Assembly: GCA_035403225.1 (NCBI GenBank)
Contig: DAONET010000005.1
Location: forward strand, 52,429-116,428
Direction of reading: 5' to 3'
Length of the DNA stretch: 64,000 nt
From: DAIRDK01 sp035403225
GTDB taxonomy: Bacteria > Bacteroidota > Bacteroidia > Bacteroidales > FEN-979
This document shows positions 16,565 through 26,031 of this stretch, piece after piece. The position numbers were made by a program, and so were the translations under genes. Below the pieces are notes generated by a model, which worked only from the letters and a program-made list of their open reading frames with translations, ran no database searches and was not told the DNA's origin. How positions within the stretch are numbered: position 1 is the first letter of the stretch; the number at the start of each line of letters is the position of its first letter.

Positions 16565-18871
16565 TTATTTTACGATGCCAAGTTTGGCAAAACGCAGCAG
16601 CAATTGTTTTTGTCCGACACCCTGGAAAAAGACAGTGGCCTTCTTATTGGGCCCGGCGCCGTCAATAGCCAGTACTTTCCCTTTCCCGAACCGCTCATGC
16701 TGCACTTCCATGCCTGCCTGGATCTCTTCAATCTCCGATGGGGCGATGGATACATCAGGACTGGCTTTGGTTACTTTCTGGAAATTGGGAGGGGGAGTGG
16801 TTTTTTTCCTGGGAAGCTGTACCCCTGGCGACTGTACCGGGAAATCGTCATCCGAAAGGAACGATTGCTGACGGGGAGCTGCTTTTTTAGGGGCGTCAAT
16901 GAACTTCTCCGGGATCTCCTGCAGAAAACGGCTGGGTTCACAACCTGTCAGGTTGCCCCATTTGTAACGGGTTTCGGCATAACTTACCGTCAACTGTTTC
17001 TCAGCCCGGGTAATGGCGACATAAAACAGACGGCGTTCTTCTTCCAGCTCCGTACGGTTGGCCAAGCTCATCATCGAAGGGAAGAGGTTCTCTTCAAGTC
17101 CGACTACATATACATACGGAAACTCCAGACCCTTGGCCGCATGAATGGTCATGAGCACCACTTTGTCGGAATTTCCGTCGTCGGAAAAATCGGCATCCGT
17201 GACCAGGGTGATGTCCTGCATGAATTCATCGAGGGTGCGTGGAGAGGGATCAATCTCGCCGGTGTTGATGTCGGGCGGACGTTCGGTTTCACTGAACTCC
17301 TTGATGGCATTCAGCAACTCCTCAATGTTTTCGTATTTGCTGACTCCTTCCGGCGTCTTGTCTTCATAAAGATCCTTCAGCAGACCCGACGAGGTAGCGA
17401 TATGACGCGCTATGTCAAAAGCCGGTTTGGTCTTTATCATGGCGGAGAAACTCCGGATCATCGTGATAAAGTCCATGACCCTTCCCTTTGCGCTGTATGG
17501 GAGATCGACGGGATATTGATCGGGATGGTCCATCATTTCTGCGATCCCGGTCTTGTATTCACCGGACATGGCTACTATTTTTTCAACCGTCGTCTTCCCG
17601 ATACCCCGGGGAGGATAATTGATCACCCGCAACAGGGCATCTTCATCGCTGAGGTTGATGGCCAGCCGGAAGTAGGAGAGAAGGTCCTTGATTTCCTTGC
17701 GCTGGTAAAACGATATTCCACCGTAGATCCGGCAGGGGATGTTCATCCTTCGGAACGCCTCTTCCAACGATCTCGATTGCGCATTGGTGCGGTACAGGAT
17801 GGCAAAATCACTGTTGGCAAGCTGATGGTTCATCTTCTCTTCGAACACCGATTGTGCCACCAGGTTTCCTTCCTCGGTATCGGAAGCCCCGCGGATCAGG
17901 CGAATCCTGCTTCCTTCTTCATTGTCGGTCCAGATCTCTTTGAATATCTGTTGTTTGTTGTTAGAGATCACGCTGTTGGCTGCAGAGACGATCGTTTTGG
18001 TGGACCGGTAATTTTGTTCGAGCTTGAATACCTTCAGATCGGGATAATCGTTCCGGAAATTCAGGATATTCTGAATATTGGCGCCACGAAATCCATAAAT
18101 ACTTTGCGCATCATCGCCTACTACACAGATGTTTTCGTTATTGGCCGCCAGCTTTTTCACGATCAGGTATTGGGCATAATTGGTGTCCTGATACTCATCC
18201 ACCAGGATATACCTGAATTTCTGCTGATACTTGACCAACACGTCGGGAAAATCGCGCAACAACGTATTCATGTTGAACAGGAGGTCGTCGAAGTCCATGG
18301 CAGATGCCCTTTTCAGGCGTGCCTGGTACTGCGAAAAGAGCTGCCCGGTGAAAGGTTTCCCGGAGGTGATATCATATTCCTGTAACTCAGGGCTGGCGAT
18401 ATATTCTTCAGCAGTAAGCAGGGAGGTCTTGGCTGCTGAGATCCGGTGAAGGACATACCCGGGGGTGTAAACTTTTTCGTCCAGGTTGTTCTCTTTGATC
18501 AGGCTTTTCAGGACCCTCTTGGAGTCTTCCGTATCGTAAATGGTGAAGTTGGCAGGATAACCGAGCAGATGACCTTCAATCCTCAGAACACGGGCAAAGA
18601 TGGAATGGAAAGTGCCCATCCAAACGTTTCGCCCGTCGGTTCCGCCTACCAGTTTTACGATGCGTTCCTTCATCTCCCGGGCGGCTTTGTTGGTGAAGGT
18701 CAGCGCCAGGACATGGAAAGGGTCAACACCTTTGGATAAAAGGTAAGCGATGCGGTAGGTGAGGACTCGTGTCTTTCCCGATCCGGCGCCGGCAATAACC
18801 ATAACCGGTCCATCGGTACAGACAACAGCCTCTCGTTGAGGCTCGTTCAATTGAGTTAACAGATCTGACAC
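16565..18871 (-). CDS. pcrA: UvrD/PcrA-type superfamily 1 DNA helicase
   Basis: A 768-residue 3'-5' DNA helicase for nucleotide-excision repair and replication-fork upkeep. Motifs seen in order: Q motif LNEPQREAV, Walker A GAGSGKTR (about 28-35), motif II DEYQDTN, motif III GDDAQSIYGFRGA, motif IV EQNYRST, motif V TIHAAKGLEFPYVYVVGLEE, motif VI ERRLFYVAITRAEK. The C-terminal tail (about 715-768, VQHERFGKGKVLAI) is the Tudor-like domain that in PcrA/UvrD binds RNA polymerase. The start is GTG at 18871. PcrA and UvrD are orthologous in practice; the symbol follows the tail type. Confidence 0.93.
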   Translation of the reverse strand: MSDLLTQLNEPQREAVVCTDGPVMVIAGAGSGKTRVLTYRIAYLLSKGVDPFHVLALTFTNKAAREMKERIVKLVGGTDGRNVWMGTFHSIFARVLRIEGHLLGYPANFTIYDTEDSKRVLKSLIKENNLDEKVYTPGYVLHRISAAKTSLLTAEEYIASPELQEYDITSGKPFTGQLFSQYQARLKRASAMDFDDLLFNMNTLLRDFPDVLVKYQQKFRYILVDEYQDTNYAQYLIVKKLAANNENICVVGDDAQSIYGFRGANIQNILNFRNDYPDLKVFKLEQNYRSTKTIVSAANSVISNNKQQIFKEIWTDNEEGSRIRLIRGASDTEEGNLVAQSVFEEKMNHQLANSDFAILYRTNAQSRSLEEAFRRMNIPCRIYGGISFYQRKEIKDLLSYFRLAINLSDEDALLRVINYPPRGIGKTTVEKIVAMSGEYKTGIAEMMDHPDQYPVDLPYSAKGRVMDFITMIRSFSAMIKTKPAFDIARHIATSSGLLKDLYEDKTPEGVSKYENIEELLNAIKEFSETERPPDINTGEIDPSPRTLDEFMQDITLVTDADFSDDGNSDKVVLMTIHAAKGLEFPYVYVVGLEENLFPSMMSLANRTELEEERRLFYVAITRAEKQLTVSYAETRYKWGNLTGCEPSRFLQEIPEKFIDAPKKAAPRQQSFLSDDDFPVQSPGVQLPRKKTTPPPNFQKVTKASPDVSIAPSEIEEIQAGMEVQHERFGKGKVLAIDGAGPNKKATVFFQGVGQKQLLLRFAKLGIVK

Positions 18872-18895
18872 GGAAAATCAGTTTGTGAAGAGGTG

Positions 18896-18903
18896 CAAAT
18901 TTA
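18896..18903 (-). promoter_or_regulatory. -7 box TAAATTTG for the helicase gene
   Basis: Exact TAnnTTTG match on the minus strand, 24 nt before the GTG start at 18871. It supports that start and a monocistronic helicase transcript. Confidence 0.55.
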
Positions 18904-18984
18904 CGACTTTTTCCTGAAGTGATGAAACATAACTGACGGTAGGTGGTATTGAATAAAATGTGTTTTTTTGTATAAACGAATCCG

Positions 18985-19770
18985 ATGAAAAAAGCAATTG
19001 TGACCGGCGCCTATGGAGCTATCGGGCTGGCTGTTACGGAAGGCCTTGCCAGGAGCGGCATGCAGGTATTTATGGCAGGACGCGACCCCCAAAGATTGAC
19101 CACAGCGGCCCGGATATTGAATCAGCGCCTGAAAGAAGAACTGGTCTTTCCGGTGGTGGTGGACCTCGGAAGCCGCCTTTCCATTGCCGGCTTCGCGGAA
19201 CATTGGCAGGGAGAACTGCATCTGCTGATCAATAATGCGGTGACGGCGCCACGGGTGAGGACCATGACTCCGGAAGGGATGGAAATGCAGTTCGCGGTGA
19301 ATGTAATGGGTTACTGGCGGATGATGACCTTTCTGCATCAGATGATGCCGGCCGGATCCAGAATCGTCAATGTGGTCAGCTACTGGGCCGGGGGACTGGA
19401 TTTGTCAGATCCGGAGTTCGTACGCCGGAAGTACAACAACGATGCTGCATACCGCCAATCCAAACAGGCTGACCGGATGCTGACGGCTGCCTTTGCTTCT
19501 CTGCTCCAACCCCGGGAGATTACCGTAAACGCCTGCCATCCCGGCGATGTTAACTCAAAAGTGAGCAATGACCTGGGTTTCGGTGGGTCTGAATCTCCTG
19601 AACAGGGTGCGGAAACGCCACTCTGGCTTTCCCTTTCACCGGAATTGGATCATGTCTCCGGAAAATATTTTGAGCAGAAACAGGAAAAATGCTGCCCTTT
19701 CATGAAGGATAAAGATGCTGTGGAGGCCTTGAACCGGTTATGCGCTGCCTGCGATAAATACCAGGGATAA
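18985..19770 (+). CDS. Short-chain dehydrogenase/reductase, retinol dehydrogenase-like
   Basis: A 261-residue classical SDR. The nucleotide-binding TGAYGAIG is at 7-14, AGRD at 31-34 suggests NADP preference, NNA at 83-85, and the catalytic Ser132, Tyr156 and Lys160 (YRQSK) are all present. The shape of the C-terminal part, including HPGDVNSKVSND, is like the eukaryotic-type retinol or WW-domain oxidoreductase SDRs. The substrate cannot be told. A methyltransferase gene follows on the same strand but has its own promoter box, so a shared pathway is not implied. Confidence 0.85.
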   Translation: MKKAIVTGAYGAIGLAVTEGLARSGMQVFMAGRDPQRLTTAARILNQRLKEELVFPVVVDLGSRLSIAGFAEHWQGELHLLINNAVTAPRVRTMTPEGMEMQFAVNVMGYWRMMTFLHQMMPAGSRIVNVVSYWAGGLDLSDPEFVRRKYNNDAAYRQSKQADRMLTAAFASLLQPREITVNACHPGDVNSKVSNDLGFGGSESPEQGAETPLWLSLSPELDHVSGKYFEQKQEKCCPFMKDKDAVEALNRLCAACDKYQG

Positions 19771-19813
19771 GCGGAAATGATACGAACATATTTCTTACTT
19801 GAATGATTTATTT

Positions 19814-19821
19814 TATCTTTG
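19814..19821 (+). promoter_or_regulatory. -7 box TATCTTTG for the methyltransferase gene
   Basis: Exact TAnnTTTG match 15 nt before the ATG at 19837. A possible TTG start at 19819 falls within it and is rejected. Confidence 0.55.
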
Positions 19822-19836
19822 AGGCAAAGCTTTGAT

Positions 19837-20580
19837 ATGGAATTATCTCTTTATTCCGTTTTCAATTTCATCGTCATTCTCATTCTGGTGTTTTTACTGA
19901 TCCGCTTTGTTTGGAAAATGTGGTTTATCAGTGAACTCTATCCACCGGAATGGAAATGGGTCAAAAAAAACGGTGGCATCAGCTCTTCGTTAAGCAGGAT
20001 GTCGTTGTTGTATCCCGATAAAGTCCGGTTTTTCTCCTGGTGGTTGCAGGTGGAAAGGATCAAACGGGAACAGATACCGGGCGACTTCGCGGAAGTCGGC
20101 GTCTACAAAGGCCAAAGCGCCAGGGCTATCCATATGATGGATCCTACCCGACGGTTTCATCTCTTCGACACTTTTCGCGGATTTGATAATAATGATCTGA
20201 TATCGGAAACCGGTGACGCTGCTACCTATACTACCCGGCATTTCTCGGATACCAAGCTGAAAAGAGTCATGAAAAGAATCAGAGGAAATAAAAATGTTGT
20301 CGTTCACATGGGACATTTCCCCGAGACCGCCAGCGAAGTAGCAAATACAACCTTCGCGCTGGTGAACCTTGATGCAGATCTTTATTTCCCTACCAGTGAG
20401 GCATTGAAGTTCTTTTACCAACATCTTTCTCCGGGAGGAGTCATTTTTATCCACGACTATAATCACCGTTGGGAGGGGATTCGAAAAGCGCTGGATGAAT
20501 TTTCTTCTTCTGTCCCGGAAACGCCGGTTTTCATGCCGGATCCCGATTCAACAGCCATCATGGTGAAGAGTAAACATTAA
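19837..20580 (+). CDS. TylF/MycF-family O-methyltransferase with N-terminal membrane anchor
   Basis: A 247-residue protein. Residues 5-28 form one very hydrophobic helix that should anchor it in the membrane. The rest is a Rossmann-fold SAM-dependent methyltransferase of the TylF family: GDFAEVGVYKGQSARAI is the SAM-binding stretch, FHLFDTFRGF the following strand, and NLDADLYFPTSEALKFFY and IHDYNHRWEGI supply the metal-binding acidic residues. Family members methylate sugar hydroxyls in macrolides and some surface glycans. The membrane anchor suggests a lipid-linked or glycan substrate; this is inference. The stop codon overlaps the terminator of the convergent gene. Confidence 0.8.
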   Translation: MELSLYSVFNFIVILILVFLLIRFVWKMWFISELYPPEWKWVKKNGGISSSLSRMSLLYPDKVRFFSWWLQVERIKREQIPGDFAEVGVYKGQSARAIHMMDPTRRFHLFDTFRGFDNNDLISETGDAATYTTRHFSDTKLKRVMKRIRGNKNVVVHMGHFPETASEVANTTFALVNLDADLYFPTSEALKFFYQHLSPGGVIFIHDYNHRWEGIRKALDEFSSSVPETPVFMPDPDSTAIMVKSKH

Positions 20581-20613
20581 AAAATTTCCCCTGGCAGATA
20601 AGCACCAGGGGAT
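20579..20613 (-). terminator. Terminator of the T9SS cargo gene
   Basis: An 8-bp inverted repeat (TCCCCTGG at 20588-20595, CCAGGGGA at 20606-20613) is followed on the minus strand by AAATTTTTT. It begins about 25 bp after the stop of the convergent minus-strand gene and may also slow plus-strand transcription. Confidence 0.75.
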
Positions 20614-20637
20614 CAAAGTCGTTCTTGTCCATTAGAA

Positions 20638-22278
20638 CTACTTTTCGATGATTAATTGGCCGCAACTGATTTTTTGACCAATTATTGCCCGATAAAAATA
20701 AACACTTCCCGGAAGATTTCCAACATTAATCTCAAATTTATTTATTCCGGCCCGATAATTTCCGTTAACCACTTCCATTATTTGTTTCCCTTGGAGAGAA
20801 AACAGTTGCAGGTTGATGATGCCCGGTTCTTCTGTTTTTACAGAGAAAACAGCCTTGGTGGTGACAGGATTGGGGAAAACCGTGACAGAGGAGTTGAACG
20901 GCGCTGTTTCTTTTGTCCCCACAACCGAGTATTCTGCATCGAACATGGACTGCCCTCCTGCAGCGATTTCGGCATTCCAGACATGAGCTACCTTCAGGTA
21001 AACCAGGTTGATCTCTACCTTCGGATAAGGATTGACCAGGTTGATCCCATCATTGTATTGATCGGTTATTACCCCCCAAAAATAAGGATCAGGCATGTCA
21101 TAACTTTTTACCAGATACCGGAGTTTTAGGTCGGTTTTGTTAAAATAGGTCGCCAGGAAATTCCCGTAACCGGGATCGTAGTTGATGTCAGGTTGGATAT
21201 CCGAAGAATTGATGCCGGCATACATCCCGAAAATGCTCCAGGAATCTGTGGTGGCGGCTTCTTTGTTGTAACAGCCGACAATATCGAAATCATCCGTATT
21301 CCCGTTATACGCCCGGTCGAAAAGGACTACTTCGGTTAAATTACCCAACCCGTTATCGACATCCCCAAACTGACAGGCAATAGATGGATTCCGGGCGAAT
21401 TCGGCCGTGCTTCCGATCATATCGTCAAGCCGGACCGGCGTGGTGAATGAACTGTTAAAATAGGGGTTGGAATGCGCGGTAAATATTCTCCCCAGATCTG
21501 AACTGATCGAGGATCTTGCTTCCCAGGCAGCAAAATAGCGACCATTATAATAGGCTGCGGATCTGCCATACGCCAGGGAAACATTCCGCGAATAGTATCC
21601 CAGGGTCGCTACTACCTGGCTCCCGTCAATGGAAACACCTCCGTTGGAAGAGGAAAGGAACCGGATGGTATCGGTACTGCTGCTGAATCGTGAATAAAGA
21701 ACCCCGACACTATACGGGGAAGCATTTTCCGCCGGAAAAAGATAATCGCTCGCAACCGCGATATCAAGATATTTTTCGGGCAACGTGATCGTCTCCGACA
21801 CAAGCGTGTTGAGGGTGACGCCGGTATTTCCATCCAACTGACTGACTATCATGTTACTGGATGAGCTTTTATCGTTTTCAAGAATCCTCCCCACGATAAT
21901 ACGCAGGTCCGCCTCCGACTGACCGGTCACCACAATATCAAAAGCTTGTACGAACCAATTGGTGTTCAACTCCTGGTCGCGAATGACGTTCCAGGTGATC
22001 CCGTCATCCTGTGATAACAGGATAATCCATTTGTTGTTGTAACCATCCGAATAACTGTAACCCGCGTACAACCAGCCGTTATAGGCTACCGAAAGACATA
22101 CATCCCGTTGATTTTGAGTGGACTGGTCATTGATGATCACATCCGATCCATATAGGATAGAAGTAGCTGGTTTGTAAGCAATTCCAAATGATGGGGGCTG
22201 CTCGGCCTGGCCGGATGATTTTTCACTAATGGCGATCATGAATATGACCGTCATCAAGAAGGTAATCACTTTTTTCAT
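20638..22278 (-). CDS. Secreted protein with T9SS type A sorting domain
   Basis: A 546-residue secreted protein. The start at 22278 begins a signal peptide (MKKVITFLMTVIFMIAIS...). The body, about 40-440, is rich in beta strands with repeated blades such as SQDDGITWNVI and SSNGGVSID, which resemble BNR/sialidase-type propeller repeats, but I see no sialidase active site. Residues about 465-546 are a type A sorting domain (VFPNPVTTKAVF ... GSVYFYRAIIGQ ... GQLIIEK) used for passage through the type IX system and surface attachment. It may be an adhesin or glycan-binding protein; function unknown. Confidence 0.8.
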   Translation of the reverse strand: MKKVITFLMTVIFMIAISEKSSGQAEQPPSFGIAYKPATSILYGSDVIINDQSTQNQRDVCLSVAYNGWLYAGYSYSDGYNNKWIILLSQDDGITWNVIRDQELNTNWFVQAFDIVVTGQSEADLRIIVGRILENDKSSSSNMIVSQLDGNTGVTLNTLVSETITLPEKYLDIAVASDYLFPAENASPYSVGVLYSRFSSSTDTIRFLSSSNGGVSIDGSQVVATLGYYSRNVSLAYGRSAAYYNGRYFAAWEARSSISSDLGRIFTAHSNPYFNSSFTTPVRLDDMIGSTAEFARNPSIACQFGDVDNGLGNLTEVVLFDRAYNGNTDDFDIVGCYNKEAATTDSWSIFGMYAGINSSDIQPDINYDPGYGNFLATYFNKTDLKLRYLVKSYDMPDPYFWGVITDQYNDGINLVNPYPKVEINLVYLKVAHVWNAEIAAGGQSMFDAEYSVVGTKETAPFNSSVTVFPNPVTTKAVFSVKTEEPGIINLQLFSLQGKQIMEVVNGNYRAGINKFEINVGNLPGSVYFYRAIIGQKISCGQLIIEK

Positions 22279-22314
22279 GGCTAAGGTGTTGATGAATACT
22301 CCTTTAATAAGGAT

Positions 22315-22322
22315 GAAATGTA
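22315..22322 (-). promoter_or_regulatory. Possible promoter TTG-N20-TACATTTC for the T9SS cargo gene
   Basis: The minus-strand box TACATTTC matches seven of eight positions and has TTG 20 nt upstream (22345-22343). It lies 36 nt before the ATG at 22278. Confidence 0.35.
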
Positions 22323-22474
22323 CGACATTCAACTTCAATAGTCAAGAAAACAAGCCGTTATTTTGGTTTTATCATACAGATTCAGAATTAATTAGAAGAG
22401 ATAATCCGGCCCCATGGATAAAACTTGCCGGAAAAGATCCGGGATTCGCAGCATGAATGGTTATTCCGTAAAGG

Positions 22475-23857
22475 TCATTTATCGGACCAAAGTCGAAATA
22501 TCAGACGGGGAATTTCAACATTCTGGATGTAAGGTCCGCGTACCGGATCTTTTTCATCGGCATACTCCGGTAAAAGGGAAGCTCCGGCACCTTTGGCATA
22601 GAGGGCAACGAGGGAATTAGTATGGTTGCCGGAATTGTACTGCATGACAGGAAGTCGTCCTTTCCCGTTATCCACTACCGGGGCAAAGGGTTTTCCGCCC
22701 CACAAAAATCCCGATTCATGATCAGCCGTGATGATCAGCAACGTTTCATCCCAGGAAGAATGAGTCTCCACCCAGTTGATCACCGAATCCACTGCATCAC
22801 GAAAGCTTTTCATCTCTTCCAGCATACGCCCTTTCAGGTTGTCGTGGTTGGCCCAGTCAATGGCTCCTCCTTCTATCATCAGGAAGAAACCGGAAGGATT
22901 ACTGTCAAGGACATTCAATCCGCCCATAGCCATTTCTGCCAGGGTGGGGATCCGGGAATTGACAGGAGATAAAAAAGGCGGGGTGTCTTTTGTTTCGTTT
23001 GCCCCCATGGTTCTGCCTTCCTGAAGAGTACTGTTGACTTCCGGACAGGCCAACACGCGACGGGGCGCTGGACCGTGCGCAAGGTTCAGGATATCCTGGC
23101 GGCTGGTGATGACCGTCCAGGGATCGGGCAGGTGATCGCCATCGATATCAGCAACTTCCACCCGGGTCCCATCTGTATTGAACACGGTGGTTTTCCCGCT
23201 GCCTTCTTTCAGGGCAAGCCAGGTGAGGCTGTCAACGACATAGGATGTGCTTTTCCAGTGATCGCCCATCGGAAGGCCGTCATCGTCGAATTCGGGATTG
23301 CCGCAACCCATGACCAGGTCGCAACGGCTCCTGAACAGGATGTATTTGGATAGTTGGCTGTAATGGGTACGGGAACTGTTGTGCGCCGTAAATCCCGCAG
23401 GGGTGGCGTGACTGATCGGCACGGAGGTGATCACACCCGCTGATCTTCCGGTGGATTTGGCAAATTCAGTCAGGTTCAGGAGCGTGTCACCCGAGGCAGA
23501 TATCCCCACCCGGTGCAAGGCTGTCTTATAACCGGTCGCCAGAGCTGTCGCTGCTGCAGCCGACTCGGTGAAACCTTTCTTCAGGTATGAAGGCTTCTTC
23601 CAGGCTTTCTTCGGATCATAAGAGGATCCGGCATAAAAAGTGGCGACAGCGGTTTGCACAGGGAACTGCGAGAAGGTAGATGGGCCGAAATAAAAATCGG
23701 CGGCTTTTATACAGTTATATCCCATCCCGTCGCCGATCATAATGATGACATTCTTCGGATGTGGCAGGGGAGTGGTTTGAGGAGAGGAAGAAAAGGCAGA
23801 CGGGATCAGGGCCATGAATAAGATCATCATGATTCCCAAACAGCAAAAACGTTTCAT
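22475..23857 (-). CDS. Alkaline phosphatase (PhoA family), secreted
   Basis: A 460-residue phosphomonoesterase. The start at 23857 gives a signal peptide (MKRFCCLGIMMILFMALIPS). The metal and active-site motifs of the family are there: IIMIGDGMG near 35-43, a Ser nucleophile region around ESAAAATALATG, IEGGAIDWANHDN, TADHESG and GNHTNSL. A stretch with VADIDGDHLPD interrupts the middle, and there is no sorting domain, so it is probably periplasmic. It begins 13 bp after the CotH-family gene and should be in the same transcript. It would release phosphate from organic esters; whether it answers to phosphate starvation is not shown here. Confidence 0.88.
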   Translation of the reverse strand: MKRFCCLGIMMILFMALIPSAFSSSPQTTPLPHPKNVIIMIGDGMGYNCIKAADFYFGPSTFSQFPVQTAVATFYAGSSYDPKKAWKKPSYLKKGFTESAAAATALATGYKTALHRVGISASGDTLLNLTEFAKSTGRSAGVITSVPISHATPAGFTAHNSSRTHYSQLSKYILFRSRCDLVMGCGNPEFDDDGLPMGDHWKSTSYVVDSLTWLALKEGSGKTTVFNTDGTRVEVADIDGDHLPDPWTVITSRQDILNLAHGPAPRRVLACPEVNSTLQEGRTMGANETKDTPPFLSPVNSRIPTLAEMAMGGLNVLDSNPSGFFLMIEGGAIDWANHDNLKGRMLEEMKSFRDAVDSVINWVETHSSWDETLLIITADHESGFLWGGKPFAPVVDNGKGRLPVMQYNSGNHTNSLVALYAKGAGASLLPEYADEKDPVRGPYIQNVEIPRLIFRLWSDK

Positions 23858-23870
23858 CAGGCAGTTTTTT

Positions 23871-25937
23871 TTATGGAGTATTCGTTTTGGTAAACCGGCA
23901 GGTGGACACAGAATATCCGGTCCTGATCCGGAGAAAATAATATCCCGGTTGTAACCAACGGACATCGATCGGTTTTCCCGGAGAAAAATCATGAATCACC
24001 TTGAGCCGCTTGCCCGGGAGATCAAATAATTCAGCAATTGATTCCTCTGCGCCGGAGAGGGGCCCTTCTGCCACGATGAAGTCAGTGGCCGGATTGGGAT
24101 AAACCCGGAACAGGGCGGAAGGCGCCGGCTCCCCGGTTCCCAGAGACCAACAGTTGCCGGGCATGTTGTTATCCAGCCAGGATAATCGTTCAGCAGTCCA
24201 TTCTTTCAGCGACGAGATCTCACCGGCATAAGTCTCCGGAAGTGGTGACGGGTTGGGCCATACATAAACGCCGAGAATCGGCCAGCAGATGAAGTTGCGC
24301 TCCTGGGCAGCGTCCAGCGTCTGAGCGGTGGAATCGATCCAGTTAAATACCGCATCGTTGCTCAGAAAACCGGCTCTTAGTTCCGTCCATCTGCATTTCA
24401 GGCAATTATTAAATAAGGTATCCTCCAGCATCCGCTGCCACCAGAAGGGCACCTGCAGATCATCCCACTCTTCGGCAAATTGGTATTCCCAGCCGGCGGG
24501 ACTTTCATTTCCATAATAATCCGCGTTATGCCAGGCAAGGTCATAATCCCAGACCGGTCCCATCCTCAGTTTCCCGCCCAGGCTCTCCCGCTGCTTATGG
24601 AAAAAGGTACTGATGCGGTAAGCATCCACATTCTTGCTGAATTCATTGACGATAAAATAATCCCGGAAACTTTCCGGCTCGGCATATTTCCGGAATCCTA
24701 TACTGGTATCGGCAAACCACGGCCCGGCAAGCGCAGATTCAAAGAGGTTGACATAATCCCGGATATACTCTTTCTGTTGGTCGGTGATGTCTTCCTGCTT
24801 CGGGTATTCATATTGGAAGAAGATGTATTGTCCTCCCGTATTGACCGGAGGCGGATAATCCGAAACCCATCCGTCGCCTCCGCTGCCTGTCCATTTATCG
24901 ATTTTCAGGATGTACCCTCCGGTGAGCTGATCCCCCGAGTTCATTTCCTCGGTCAGCTTTGCAATGTTTAACCGGTTTTTATCACGTTTTATTTTTTCGG
25001 AGAAAAGATAGACCCCTTTGTACCGGTTGTTCAGAAAAACTTCCACGAAACGATACCGGGTAGCGTAATGATCCATGTTCATCCATGTCTGGTAGGCCAT
25101 CGCATTTCTTAGCAGGGTCTTATCCGAAAAGGAGGCGTTCAGGATCCAGTCCGATTCGACAGGCATCCCCAGAAGGCTGGTGTCGATGGAATTATTTTCT
25201 ATGTCCCATGTTTCGAGTCCGTAACTTTTTTTCAGAAAGCTCTGGGAAGAAGATCCCCGGAGTTCGATCCCGGCGTAATAATCATATACCGGCATGTCGG
25301 AAAGATGGTTGTATCGCCCTTCACCGTTATCGATGATCTTCATCCCGACAGGGATCTTGGGATCATCCGGGATGCGCTGTCCGTAAGTATCGATCAAAAC
25401 CAGCGGAAGGTTGGAAGAGTCGAAGGGAAACGGTTTTCCGGGTGCAGCACCGAAGGTGATTGCCCATTGGGTCAGGGTGCCCGAGTTAACACCGGGACTC
25501 TCATCAAGGATCCGGAGTTGCCAAAGCCCGTTACCGTCCTGTCCGTTGTTCACGTAACCGACATTTTCAAGCGGACGAAAAGCGCCTGTATACGGAGCGC
25601 TTCCATTATATATAGAGGTCTCCGCCTGATCAGAAAAGACTGTATTCAGAAAATTCTGCCCGTTGTAACCCAGGTGTTCCGTGAGGAGGATGATGTTGCC
25701 ATCCGGAGAGATCAGTTCCATCCGGAGTTCCTCAACATACGGATGGAAAATGTTAACCATCACGGATTCCAGTCCGTAGGTTGTATCCAGGAAAGCGGGA
25801 GAGAGTCCGGTAACCTGGAGGGAATATGTCCCGGTCGTGCCATCATCCGGGATTTCGCCACCTAACCCACTGTATGTCTGCGCATTAGCAAGTAATACAG
25901 GAGCAAAAATCAGCCATATGATCAATCGTAATTTCAT
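23871..25937 (-). CDS. CotH-kinase family protein with P-domain and T9SS sorting domain
   Basis: A 688-residue secreted protein. The start at 25937 gives a signal peptide ending near LLANAQ. Residues about 20-165 are a P/homoB-like beta-sandwich as found in proprotein convertases (MVNIFHPYVEELRMELISP, WQLRILDESPG). Residues about 175-560 are a CotH domain, with YKGVYLFSEKIKRDKNRLN and MGPVWDYDLAWHN holding the kinase-like residues. The last 75 residues are a type A sorting domain (FRVYPNPATDF ... PGYYFLRIRTG). CotH of Bacillus phosphorylates spore-coat proteins; in Bacteroidota such proteins are common at the surface but their targets are unknown. Confidence 0.85.
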   Translation of the reverse strand: MKLRLIIWLIFAPVLLANAQTYSGLGGEIPDDGTTGTYSLQVTGLSPAFLDTTYGLESVMVNIFHPYVEELRMELISPDGNIILLTEHLGYNGQNFLNTVFSDQAETSIYNGSAPYTGAFRPLENVGYVNNGQDGNGLWQLRILDESPGVNSGTLTQWAITFGAAPGKPFPFDSSNLPLVLIDTYGQRIPDDPKIPVGMKIIDNGEGRYNHLSDMPVYDYYAGIELRGSSSQSFLKKSYGLETWDIENNSIDTSLLGMPVESDWILNASFSDKTLLRNAMAYQTWMNMDHYATRYRFVEVFLNNRYKGVYLFSEKIKRDKNRLNIAKLTEEMNSGDQLTGGYILKIDKWTGSGGDGWVSDYPPPVNTGGQYIFFQYEYPKQEDITDQQKEYIRDYVNLFESALAGPWFADTSIGFRKYAEPESFRDYFIVNEFSKNVDAYRISTFFHKQRESLGGKLRMGPVWDYDLAWHNADYYGNESPAGWEYQFAEEWDDLQVPFWWQRMLEDTLFNNCLKCRWTELRAGFLSNDAVFNWIDSTAQTLDAAQERNFICWPILGVYVWPNPSPLPETYAGEISSLKEWTAERLSWLDNNMPGNCWSLGTGEPAPSALFRVYPNPATDFIVAEGPLSGAEESIAELFDLPGKRLKVIHDFSPGKPIDVRWLQPGYYFLRIRTGYSVSTCRFTKTNTP

Positions 25938-26019
25938 CTCATGCGAAGGTACAAGGAAAAAACGATGCAAAATCTTAAAAAAAAATTCATCACACGTATT
26001 GTAATGTTAAAATAAAATG

Positions 26020-26027
26020 TAATTTTG
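26020..26027 (+). promoter_or_regulatory. Distal promoter TTG-N18-TAATTTTG upstream of rpsL
   Basis: Exact TAnnTTTG box with TTG at 25999-26001 (18-nt spacer). Transcription would start near 26034, some 280 nt before rpsL, and run through the structured segment at 26032-26161. Confidence 0.6.
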
Positions 26028-26031
26028 CAGC

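Noticed and set aside
16604..18385. Open frame of 593 codons antisense to the helicase gene
   Set aside because: It lies wholly opposite a gene with all helicase motifs and its translation has no recognisable domain. It is a shadow of codon bias in the real gene.
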